64,000 bases of DNA, taken from contig NW_024881313.1 in NCBI RefSeq assembly GCF_018691265.1, positions 41,082,512-41,146,511 of the forward strand, read 5' to 3'. Positions within the stretch are counted from its first letter, which is position 1. Each line of letters opens with the position of its first letter. The notes below the pieces were generated by a model. It was not told the origin of the DNA and made no database searches. It saw only the letters and a list, made by a program, of their open reading frames with translations. The translations under genes and the position numbers were made by a program. This document shows positions 54,501 to 59,200 of the stretch, in pieces. The DNA comes from Tyto alba. Lineage: Eukaryota > Chordata > Aves > Strigiformes > Tytonidae.

Positions 54501-56265
54501 TCTTTTTACTACAGGTAGTATGTAAAAATAGATGTGTACCTTTTTGCTCCTAGCTGTTGCTTTCAGAGGGTTGGGTCCCACTGCCAGATCCCAATGCAGC
54601 GTTTGCAACACCTGACAGCAAAGTCCAGAACAGACTCAAACACACTTTCAGCTGCTCACGGAAGAGCCAGAGCTGGCATTTCCCACATTTCTCACCACGG
54701 AGGAGGGAACTACAGCACTGCTGCTCAGGAGACCTGTTACACCACTGACCGGAGAATTCTCTCCTTGGGAGGGAAATCATCCTACTGTTTTCCAAAGAGC
54801 GCGCATAAAAACCTTTCATAAACCCACAGACTTTTACGAGTCCACTGTTCACATTTTTCTCCTTCTGCTAACAGGCCCTTACAGCTTGTCCATCTGCCCG
54901 GATCCCTCAGCTCCGCTGTGGGAATCGACTCCCCTCTAAGCAGACTCTTGTTTGCACAGTTCCAGGGAGAGCCCTGGGGAGGAGTACTTTCCTACTGAAG
55001 TACACGTGGCACTTTATGCATGCACAGCTGTGCAAGGCACTCGGACACGAAACCCAAGGAAATGTGGTCTCATGCAATAGAGAACTCACAGATTGACATT
55101 ATTCAGGCCAAAAGAATACTGGGTGATAGGCTAGGTATGTAAATTGCTCCTGATCACCAAGTTTGTCATCGGGCTATTGAGCGTAACTACATCAACATCC
55201 CATTCTTTCACCTAACAAAGCGAAGAGAGGGAAAAACCCAACAACTGTGTTTTGGAAACTAGTGGCTCCTTTGTGCCAGTCGCTCCACAAATCACTTCTT
55301 ACCCTTGTAACGATATATTCACTTCTCCACAGAATCTCTTAGTAAATATGAGATTCAGATAGCAAGAAAATAATTTAGTAGGCATGTCTACAGTGCTCAA
55401 AAATATATATGAAAAAACTTTCCTCCTGTTCCAGCCAGCATCTTTCCCAGGTTTATTGCCTGTTATAATCTGGGCAGCACATAGCTTTCTCACGCCCTCC
55501 AAGCGCTAGCAAGTGATTTCCCTTAAGCTTTCTCCAAAATGAGAGAAAACTGGGCGAAAGCTGTTGGGTGAAAGGGTATTTTTTTGCAGGGGCAAGCTAT
55601 ATAAGGTTCATTTAATTTTCAAGAGAGTCAGCAGCTACACAGGCTGCCTCGGGAACAGGCCGACCTGCATAGCAGACACAGCTACGTGACAGCTGGAACT
55701 GGCATTTCTGGGAGCCGGGGAAGACCGGCTTTCAGCCGTCAACCACTTCGGCGGGGTTTGGACTGAAAGCCACAGTAGTCAGCAGTGGTTAAATGGTGGG
55801 AGTCAACCAGAAACTGCTATCGCCATGGGAGCCAAGGCTGGGGGAAGCCTGCTCACCCACACGCTGTGTACTCGAACACGCCGGACTAACAACTCCATTT
55901 CTAACCAGCTAGACTGTGCCCTAGGGCCAGTGAGGGGCTTGATGTGCAAAGTTAACTCCGGTGTCAAGATGTTACACGTTTTAGGAAAACAGAGCAACAC
56001 ATCCTGAAGAACACAGGCATGAGTGCAAGGCAAGAGAGGAAAACCACCCTTAGGGACAGAGGCGAGGACTCTATCACGTTGCACAACTGATAAAACAACG
56101 GGCGCTGCAGTTTTAAGAGTGCTACAGTCATACCAGCCATCTCCACGGGTTTGTACCCGGGCTGTGACCCAAAGCACAGGTCTCTGTCATCCACTGTCCA
56201 GGAGTCATTGCGATCGAGGAATTCTTGGTAAGACAGCTTTTCATCCATGATTTCTCCTGGGAATA
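3476..56265 (-). CDS. MAP4: MAP4, microtubule-associated protein 4 (17 internal coding exons, both gene ends outside the window)
   Basis: MAP4 binds along microtubules through a basic C-terminal half and stabilises them; the acidic N-terminal half projects outward. The identification rests on two tau/MAP2/MAP4 repeats ([18 protein letters not shown] and [18 protein letters not shown]), on the proline-rich segment with [15 protein letters not shown], and on N-terminal motifs such as DPFSM and EKLSYQEF that match MAP4 rather than MAP2 or tau. Exons joined right to left are 56265-56134, 52167-52057, 51412-51284, 50755-50681, 48696-48556, 46792-45668, 44570-44427, 43608-43438, 42293-37968, 29255-27628, 14450-14350, 13434-13222, 11744-11567, 8042-7983, 7818-7496, 5174-5046 and 3568-3476. 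They sum to 9,079 nt, about 3,026 residues, far longer than the common mammalian isoforms of roughly 1,150 residues. Not all need be used in one transcript. The exon at 27628-29255 carries an apparent frameshift. Confidence 0.96.
3569..5045 (-). other. MAP4 intron with two GC-rich patches
   Basis: No exon is seen. Two GC-rich patches stand out, about 3780-3960 and 4410-4620. The second contains a run of 13 C (4510-4522) and several CpGs. Open frames in these patches on both strands reflect base composition and are not conserved proteins. Confidence 0.75.
5046..5174 (-). CDS. MAP4: MAP4 inter-repeat exon between R1 and R2
   Basis: The exon is 129 nt, 43 residues, phase 0-0, with acceptor ctccatctag and donor gtgagt. 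The peptide is [20 protein letters not shown] then [22 protein letters not shown]. Human MAP4 has a matching spacer (AKVEKKTEAAATTRKPESNAV...QPAGK). The spacer is basic and contributes to binding between repeats. Confidence 0.96.
5175..7495 (-). other. MAP4 intron between R1 and inter-repeat exon
   Basis: No exon is seen. The notable element is a T9G21 homopolymer junction at 5909-5938. The rest is AT-rich unique sequence. Confidence 0.75.
5909..5938 (+). repeat. Homopolymer junction T9 then G21
   Basis: Nine T (5909-5917) are followed by 21 uninterrupted G (5918-5938). The MAP4 transcript carries the complementary C run. The DNA G strand could fold into a quadruplex. The exact length of such a run is often uncertain in assemblies. 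Confidence 0.95.
7496..7818 (-). CDS. MAP4: MAP4 exon with the first microtubule-binding repeat (R1)
   Basis: The exon is 323 nt, entering in phase 1 and leaving in phase 0, with donor gtaagt. It begins with the end of a split alanine codon and [10 protein letters not shown], runs through an Ala/Pro/Lys/Thr-rich basic segment, and ends [10 protein letters not shown] then [18 protein letters not shown]. The last part is the first tau-type repeat. It includes the KIGS motif; KXGS serines in this family are phosphorylated by MARK kinases, which release the protein from microtubules. The block [23 protein letters not shown] is nearly invariant across MAP4, MAP2 and tau. Confidence 0.98.
7983..8042 (-). 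CDS. MAP4: MAP4 short exon ([12 protein letters not shown])
   Basis: This 60-nt exon enters and leaves in phase 1, with acceptor gttgggcag and donor gtatct. The peptide is [19 protein letters not shown]. The human equivalent, IKTEGKPAEVKKMTAKSVP, matches residue by residue in length. The exon lies at the edge of a GC-rich stretch that extends upstream in the intron to about 8,250. The acceptor has a short pyrimidine tract. Confidence 0.95.
8043..11566 (-). other. MAP4 intron with pyrimidine-rich tract and short minisatellite
   Basis: No exon is seen. It contains a GC-rich patch next to the exon (about 8050-8250), a long AT-rich stretch (8400-9600), a C/T-rich tract on the plus strand (about 9915-10210) and a small TTAAAAGGG-type array near 11,160-11,212. 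Confidence 0.75.
11158..11212 (+). repeat. Short tandem array based on TTAAAAGGG
   Basis: Copies of ttaaaaggg alternate with a version carrying an added attaa, giving a 21-bp period over about two and a half copies. It is intronic. Confidence 0.9.
11567..11744 (-). CDS. MAP4: MAP4 exon, proline/serine-rich basic region
   Basis: The exon is 178 nt, entering in phase 0 and leaving in phase 1, with acceptor ttcctttgcag and donor gtgagt. The peptide starts [17 protein letters not shown] and ends [12 protein letters not shown]. Human MAP4 has IADAKAPEKRASPSKP at the start and a KKPT ending. The APSPPKRP motif lies near the place of a second known Cdc2 site of human MAP4 (SPSTLLPKK), so it is a plausible replacement site; that is inference. 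The middle is an alanine-rich, low-complexity stretch. Confidence 0.95.
11745..13221 (-). other. MAP4 intron, no recognised element
   Basis: The sequence is AT-rich and unique. I see no exon, retroelement or array. Confidence 0.7.
13222..13434 (-). CDS. MAP4: MAP4 exon, proline/lysine-rich region
   Basis: The exon is 213 nt, 71 residues, phase 0-0, with donor gtaaga. The peptide begins [18 protein letters not shown], has repeated short motifs ([28 protein letters not shown]) and ends [11 protein letters not shown]. It aligns in order with human MAP4 from KKTK-PLATTQP to RPSILPSKDVKPK. The basic and proline-rich character is that of the region flanking the repeats, which strengthens microtubule binding. 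The acceptor is unusual: the AG is preceded by a purine-rich stretch (gaaaaaacacaaag). Phase 0 and homology both demand it. Confidence 0.93.
13435..14349 (-). other. MAP4 intron with (AAAC)n tract next to the splice acceptor
   Basis: On the plus strand (caaa)n occupies about 13468-13495. In the transcript this is a (GTTT)n pyrimidine-rich tract located 35-65 bases upstream of the exon at 13434, and it probably serves as the distant polypyrimidine tract. No exon is seen. Confidence 0.7.
14350..14450 (-). CDS. MAP4: MAP4 exon, start of the proline-rich basic region (PPSPEKK)
   Basis: The exon is 101 nt, entering in phase 1 and leaving in phase 0, with donor gtaggt. The peptide reads [17 protein letters not shown] then [16 protein letters not shown]. 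The segment [20 protein letters not shown] is almost unchanged from human MAP4. The SP in PPSPEKK corresponds to a known Cdc2 phosphorylation site of human MAP4. This is the shared landing exon for all projection-arm isoforms, because upstream phase-1 exons can each splice to it. Its acceptor has an exceptional pyrimidine tract: 21 T then 8 C on the sense strand. Confidence 0.97.
14453..14481 (-). promoter_or_regulatory. Extreme polypyrimidine tract of the shared MAP4 acceptor (T21 C8)
   Basis: On the plus strand eight G (14453-14460) are followed by 21 A (14461-14481). In the transcript this reads U21 C8 AG, an uninterrupted 29-base pyrimidine tract just before the conserved PPSPEKK exon. 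Confidence 0.9.
20060..20145 (-). mobile_element. CR1 LINE 3' fragment, antisense to the plus strand
   Basis: The plus text ggcctcggaggtcaccagcctaaccc, then agatcaggttgct, is the reverse complement of the usual CR1 3' region (gcaacctgatct ... ggttggac...gacctccagaggtcc). It is short and diverged. Confidence 0.7.
20146..20290 (+). mobile_element. CR1 LINE 3' fragment, plus orientation
   Basis: It contains aggaaaaacttcttcagtg, then tgagatctccatccctggag and gagcaacctgatct, in the order seen in CR1 3' ends (aggaaaaacttctt...ctggagacattcaaaacc...gagcaacctgatct). It lies head to head with the fragment at 20060-20145. Confidence 0.8.
20600..21240 (-). mobile_element. Old CR1 LINE 3' fragment, minus orientation
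   Basis: The plus strand reads as a reversed CR1: gttggaagggacgtctggag, cagattgctcagggttt, tctccaagggcagagattcc, ctcccaggctaaagagtc, then ttcagaatgcaggtgcac and gggatttataaattgaca. Substitutions and small indels are many, so it is an old copy. The right boundary is approximate. Confidence 0.85.
22050..22145 (-). mobile_element. Possible CR1 remnant
   Basis: The text cggaagggaccttgcagctg followed by attccaacgtgcctgtgaac resembles a reversed CR1 3' end, but the match is short and degenerate. Confidence 0.35.
27628..29255 (-). CDS. MAP4: MAP4 large alternative exon (1.6 kb), reading frame broken by an apparent one-base loss
   Basis: The exon is read in one frame from 29255 to a TGA at 27798-27796, then in another frame from about 27799 to the donor gtatgt at 27627. 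Both neighbouring junctions are phase 1, so the exon should be a multiple of three, but it is 1,628 nt, one short of 1,629. The first part is acidic and includes [28 protein letters not shown] and [13 protein letters not shown], then [13 protein letters not shown]. The second part includes [19 protein letters not shown] and [13 protein letters not shown]. The acceptor (gtcatgaatacag) is the only one I find that gives phase 1 with the open frame, and its pyrimidine tract is modest. The 5' boundary is therefore less certain than the 3' boundary. Confidence 0.82.
29256..37967 (-). other. MAP4 intron between the two giant exons
   Basis: No exon is confirmed. One exon-like open segment lies at 31737-31958. 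Simple repeats include a T run near 32,418-32,439, (AC)n at about 32,673-32,688, a run of 18 A near 35,194-35,211 and an A-rich AAAC-type tract at 36225-36390. A GC-rich patch lies near 34,300-34,560. Confidence 0.75.
36225..36390 (+). repeat. A-rich low-complexity tract (A)n/(AAAAC)n
   Basis: About 165 bases are composed almost only of A with interspersed C, including short (CA)n and (CAA)n segments. In the transcript it is a U/G-rich tract. Its length is likely variable. Confidence 0.95.
37968..42293 (-). CDS. MAP4: MAP4 giant exon (4.3 kb), long projection-arm exon with ~75-residue repeats
   Basis: A single 4,326-nt exon encodes 1,442 residues without a stop, in phase 1-1. The acceptor follows tgtattccag and the donor is gtatga. 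The reading frame continues past both splice sites into intron for some bases. The N-terminal ~200 residues include a Lys run ([13 protein letters not shown]) and MEFWDEN. The middle (about 41.0-39.1 kb) holds degenerate repeats pairing a basic KKRG block with a SEQPFLLE block and a DKGKG block. The last ~70 residues are highly charged ([10 protein letters not shown], then [14 protein letters not shown]), probably helical, and lead into the basic half. Mammalian MAP4 is known to have a muscle-specific multi-kilobase exon between the projection and microtubule-binding parts. I infer that this exon, alone or with the next, is its avian counterpart. Being frame-neutral, it may be skipped in short isoforms. 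Confidence 0.93.
42294..43437 (-). other. MAP4 intron upstream of the giant exon
   Basis: The sequence is unique, with a short (TA)n stretch just inside the intron near 42,357-42,370. No exon or transposable element is seen. Confidence 0.7.
43438..43608 (-). CDS. MAP4: MAP4 exon, acidic projection-domain exon
   Basis: This exon is 171 nt, 57 residues, phase 1-1, between acceptor tttcacgtttcag and donor gtagac. The peptide includes [19 protein letters not shown] and a Glu/His-rich end, [16 protein letters not shown]. It directly precedes the giant exon. The composition is that of the acidic projection arm, with no folded domain visible. Confidence 0.85.
43609..44426 (-). other. MAP4 intron, short
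   Basis: It contains a run of C near 43,894-43,903 and AT-rich sequence. No exon is seen. Confidence 0.7.
44427..44570 (-). CDS. MAP4: MAP4 exon, projection domain
   Basis: The exon is 144 nt, 48 residues, phase 1-1, with acceptor attccgtctgcag and donor gtgaga. The peptide starts [19 protein letters not shown] and ends [11 protein letters not shown]. It is less acidic than its neighbours. It has no recognised domain. The assignment depends on phase continuity and splice signals. Confidence 0.82.
44571..45667 (-). other. MAP4 intron, short
   Basis: It contains an A run near 45,341-45,357 and otherwise unique sequence. No exon is seen. Confidence 0.7.
45668..46792 (-). CDS. MAP4: MAP4 exon carrying the 13-residue repeat array of the projection domain
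   Basis: This 1,125-nt exon encodes 375 residues in phase 1-1, with acceptor tgtttctgcag and donor gtgagc. Most of it is a series of imperfect 13-residue units of the form [13 protein letters not shown]. These are preceded and followed by older, more degenerate copies such as [12 protein letters not shown] and [12 protein letters not shown]. Mammalian MAP4 also has a tandem array of 13-14-residue acidic units in the corresponding part of the projection domain (the KDM-type repeats). The bird units share length and position but not sequence. Each unit gives a net acidic residue or two plus a histidine pair. The last ~40 residues ([23 protein letters not shown]) return to non-repeated acidic sequence. 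Confidence 0.9.
45975..46500 (-). repeat. 39-bp coding minisatellite with a 243-bp higher-order unit
   Basis: Near-identical 39-bp units encode [13 protein letters not shown] in the MAP4 frame. Every sixth unit is 9 bp longer (VEP inserted), giving a higher-order unit of 6 x 39 + 9 = 243 bp. The distinctive text atggtgaggc or atggtgaggt recurs at 46461, 46218 and 45975, exactly 243 bp apart each time. I count 13 close units, plus degenerate copies outside the core. All lengths are multiples of three, so copy-number change keeps the frame. Confidence 0.93.
46793..48555 (-). other. MAP4 intron with a perfect inverted repeat
   Basis: AT-rich sequence with no exon. The notable element is the 20-bp inverted repeat at 48189-48257. 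Confidence 0.75.
48189..48257. repeat. Perfect 20-bp inverted repeat with 29-base spacer
   Basis: The left arm 48189-48208 (atataaataccttaaaaact) is the exact reverse complement of the right arm 48238-48257. The 29-base spacer is also AT-rich. In RNA two further G-U wobbles and a U-A pair could extend the stem outward. Confidence 0.95.
48556..48696 (-). CDS. MAP4: MAP4 exon, alanine/proline-rich projection-domain exon
   Basis: The exon is 141 nt, 47 residues, phase 1-1, with acceptor ttgtgtgcccag and donor gtaaac. The peptide is low in complexity and rich in alanine and proline, for example [14 protein letters not shown] and [21 protein letters not shown] text. Its composition resembles the repeat-bearing exon that follows. 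No close relative is recognised from mammals. The donor gtaaac is acceptable but not consensus at position +5/+6. Confidence 0.8.
48697..50680 (-). other. MAP4 intron containing a GC-rich CR1 element
   Basis: Apart from the CR1 copy at about 49,830-50,500 the sequence is unique. No exon is seen. Confidence 0.75.
49830..50500 (+). mobile_element. CR1 LINE, 3' part, plus orientation, GC-rich and relatively well preserved
   Basis: It runs through cagcctggagaagagaaggc, ggtttaagctgccagagg, gggtgcccagagcagctgtg, ccctggaagggttcaaggcc and aggttggacggggctggg. It ends with gaggtccctgccagccc and the repeated 3' motif gatgattctgtgat. This is the full order of a CR1 3' region. It is 5'-truncated, as CR1 copies usually are, and lacks a usable reverse transcriptase frame. 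Confidence 0.95.
50681..50755 (-). CDS. MAP4: MAP4 exon, short acidic projection-domain exon
   Basis: The exon is only 75 nt (25 residues) in phase 1-1, after acceptor tttgttttccatag and before donor gtaatt. The peptide begins [16 protein letters not shown] and ends FFVEPPG. I see no match to a known mammalian MAP4 exon. Support comes from clean splice sites and from frame continuity on both sides. A CR1 retroelement lies about 190 bases beyond its donor. It may be an alternatively used cassette. Confidence 0.75.
50756..51283 (-). other. MAP4 intron, short, with a CR1 tail
   Basis: It contains the CR1 3' fragment near 51,000-51,105. The remainder is unique. Confidence 0.7.
50995..51105 (+). 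mobile_element. CR1 LINE 3' terminal fragment, plus orientation
   Basis: The text ggctctaggtggccctgcct, gagcaggggattaggacaag, then gacgacctccagacgtctc and ccttccaacctcaaccg and ctgtgatctc is the CR1 3' end. It is a short tail only. Confidence 0.9.
51284..51412 (-). CDS. MAP4: MAP4 exon, N-terminal projection domain
   Basis: This exon is 129 nt and encodes 43 residues in phase 1-1. The acceptor follows ttgtttcattag and the donor is gtaaga, both strong. The peptide includes [16 protein letters not shown] and [12 protein letters not shown] and is proline-rich and acidic. Sequence identity to mammalian MAP4 is weak. The assignment rests on position, on exact phase agreement with both neighbours and on the splice signals. 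Confidence 0.85.
51413..52056 (-). other. MAP4 intron, short
   Basis: Unique AT-rich sequence with a short A run near 51,917. No exon is seen. Confidence 0.7.
52057..52167 (-). CDS. MAP4: MAP4 exon, N-terminal projection domain (DPFSM segment)
   Basis: The exon is 111 nt, 37 residues, phase 1-1, with acceptor cccgccag and donor gtgagt. After completion of the split aspartate codon it begins [17 protein letters not shown] and ends [11 protein letters not shown]. Human MAP4 has a closely corresponding block, with DPFKM at the start, LVFP in the middle and KDSYG at the end. The exon boundaries therefore look conserved. The peptide is acidic and has no recognisable folded domain, as is typical of the projection arm. 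Confidence 0.93.
52168..56133 (-). other. MAP4 intron (4 kb), no recognised element
   Basis: Mostly unique sequence, with an A/C-rich simple stretch near 53,685-53,730. I find no exon, CR1 copy or other gene. Confidence 0.7.
56134..56265 (-). CDS. MAP4: MAP4 exon, N-terminal projection domain (EKLSYQEF segment)
   Basis: This 132-nt exon encodes 44 residues in phase 1-1. It is flanked by an acceptor after the intronic text ctctaattccag and a donor gtatga. The peptide contains [17 protein letters not shown] followed by an acidic stretch with [10 protein letters not shown]. This aligns with the early acidic part of human MAP4, which has EEKMAYQEY followed by a similar tryptophan and an FCF motif. 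It is the most N-terminal exon found here. The exon or exons carrying the initiator methionine and the first ~100 residues must lie to the right of base 64,000. A second AG nine bases inside the exon is in the same phase, so a start three residues shorter is possible. Confidence 0.9.
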
Positions 56266-59200
56266 CTGGAATTAGAGAAGAAAATGACACAGTCAGAAGC
56301 GAAACATTAATCTGAAATATTTAAAATCGATTACTGCATGATATGGTGTTTAGAGGGCAACAGAGAACGTGAACTGTTAGCCAAACCAGAGACCACAAAT
56401 GCTCTGGGGTTTTACTGCTTTGATTCAACTCTTCAAATATAAGGAACAGAATAATGGGGATTTCTGCATCTCGATACACATGTAAGATCCAGAACAGACT
56501 CGCACATCAGAGCACTGTCCTGTTTTCAAATGTTGGACAATTAACGATAGCTCCTCACACTCATCTTTAGAGAGATTTTTTCATTAATGTACAAGCTGGA
56601 ACAGCCCTGAGACAATGAGCTTGAGAGGCTGAGCAAAGCTTTTGAGTCTCAATACAGAAATGCTGAACACAACTTGCTCCTCATCAGGTCACAGCAGGGA
56701 GGAGGGGAAACCAAAGCCCCTGCCCCGGCAGCAGTTTGCATGTGCTGAATCTGACCGTATTTACAAAAATGTTAGTACCACCACCCCCACACAGTGCCCA
56801 CAGGATGGGTTTTCTCTCTATTTTACAAGGAATACAAACTCCAAATCATTTAAGACAGTAACTTTTCCCTAAACACCTCAATAGCCTTTATTTGTATATC
56901 TTTACATTTCACACTTGGGCCTAACCTTCCCCCAGTTTACAAATAAAGACAGTTCTCTGAACACATCAACACAACAAAGCGTAAGGGCTTATACCTGACC
57001 AAGGAAAATGTCAATCTTTCTTTGCTGGCCTGTGTTAAAAACAACGGCACTGAGACTAACAGCCTTCACAGCAATTTGAGATGTTAGAGAGCGTCAAGTA
57101 TTTTATCAGCGAAGCCTTAGCAGGCACCTCTCACAGCCTATAAATGTCTCACAGAGAAATGCATGGAAACAGAGAACTTAGACTACATAAGACAAAACTA
57201 TTGAAATAAGGTTTGTCACAAGGAGTATGGGAAACACGCCGATCGGCCTTTTCCTGAAGTCCTTACAAAGCAGTTGGAAGACGTTTAGAAAACCAAAGCA
57301 AGAAAGCTGAGCTGTCAGCTGAGACGCCCTCCAGCAGCAGCACTAAGCCACGCCGTGGGCTCTCCTCTTCCTCACCTGCTGTGCCTGGCATTTCATTTTT
57401 TTTTTTTTTTAGTAACACCTCCACTTTGCTCCAGCCTCTTCACTTCTCCCAGTGTGGCACCTTGGGATGAACCGCTGGACAGCGAGAGCCTGTAGCCCCC
57501 CTGCCACGACGTACGGAAGGGCTGGCAACAGCCCCAGCGGCACCAACATCTTCGTGAAGAAGGAGATTCCAGTGAGGCCGGGATTTCCAGCCCCCGGCAG
57601 TGCCACAGGCCTCTGGGGGAGGCTGGCCCACCCCCACGCCCTGGGAGGAAGCTGTGGATATGAAGGGAGCCACACACGCGTCTAGCCCGACCGCTCGTTT
57701 GGGGTTTTTAACACTTCAGCTTTAAATGACCTCAACAGAGCGACAAAAGCAGCAGCCAGTGGTAATGGCCAGGATGGGAAAAAGCACCGAGGCATGAATG
57801 AAGTCGTCCTTGTGAAAAAGGGATGTATCAATACGTGCAGCATGTGAAAGCAGCTATACAGGAGCTAACGCTCACGAGGTTTGATTTACAGTTACAACTG
57901 ACACGCATAAACCCCCGCACTTCGGCTGTGTCAATACGGCTGCCCTGCTGCAGCTCCCTCAGTCTCAGCTGTTACTGTAAAAAGCCCAGTTGTTTCAGCT
58001 TTCAAAGACATTTCCAGATATTGTATTTGTACAAAAGAAGCAAAAATATAAGTCTTAAAGTTCTCAAATATGACAAAAACAGTGGAAAGGTTCAAAACCA
58101 ATACCCAGACTCATGACTTTTCAGACAAATTTTAAGGAGATTCCAATTTATCAACTCTTCTATCAACAACCTGAAGCCTTCAAACTGATTTCCAGTTTCT
58201 TTTGGGAAGAAACACAAAAAATAAGACAAATTCCTTCTCATCCCCTAATGCAATATTCTGCTCTCACTTGCCAATGCATCTCTTTATGCTTTTAGCATTT
58301 TTACCTTCATTTCAGCTAACGGTACCACTTGCAAGATTGTAACCCAGGAAAGGGAATTGATTGTGTGCCTCAAAAAAGATCAATGAAGATGATCCTTCAT
58401 TCAGTGCAAAACTGCGGTTAATAAAAGCATCCAGTGCTAACACACAGAAGGAACAGAATGGAGGAAATTATTAAAAAACACAACACTCGTGTATAGAAAA
58501 GCGACAAGCGCTGTCTCTTCTAGGAGGCAGGGATAGCAGCTGGTCACAAACAGGGAATTCACAGCAAGGTGGAACAGAGATTCATAGAGAAACTGTAAAA
58601 ATTCTAATAATAATAACAAAGTGATTGAGAAAGAATAAGATGAAAGAGGGCTTTTGTGGAGTTTTTTGTTTGTTTTACATCACCAAATAATGAAACTATA
58701 CCGGTACAAATCAATCAGTGCTTCCAGCAATTTCATCGGAGTGTTTGTTTTTACAATAGCAGGAGGTGATTCAGTGAAGTCAGAAACATGTCAAAATCTC
58801 AATTAGTATATAAGTACTACTTCTCATAATGAAACTCCGAGCTCAATGCCGTACAGCATCCCTGGGGTCAAAACCTTTGCAAGGTCAGAGGCGTATGACG
58901 CTCTGCATATTCCTATTTTGAGTCATTAAAAACAATACATATTGGCAGGGATTTCACGGAAAACCCCCAGGAAAGGCAGACGAATTAGTGAGCTTTAACT
59001 CCCTCCGAGGCGTTGCAGGAACCGGGACGGGGCAGCCAGGAGAGGGACAGGACCCGGCCGGCCCGTCCCCGGCTCCGTCCCAGCCCCGGGGAAAGGGGGG
59101 GTGGTTCCAGTTCCCCCAGTACTGCCCCGACTGGGGGGGCCGGGGGGCCCCGCTGCCCTGGGCCCAGAAACGCTCTACCAGACACGCCGGGAGAAGTGGG

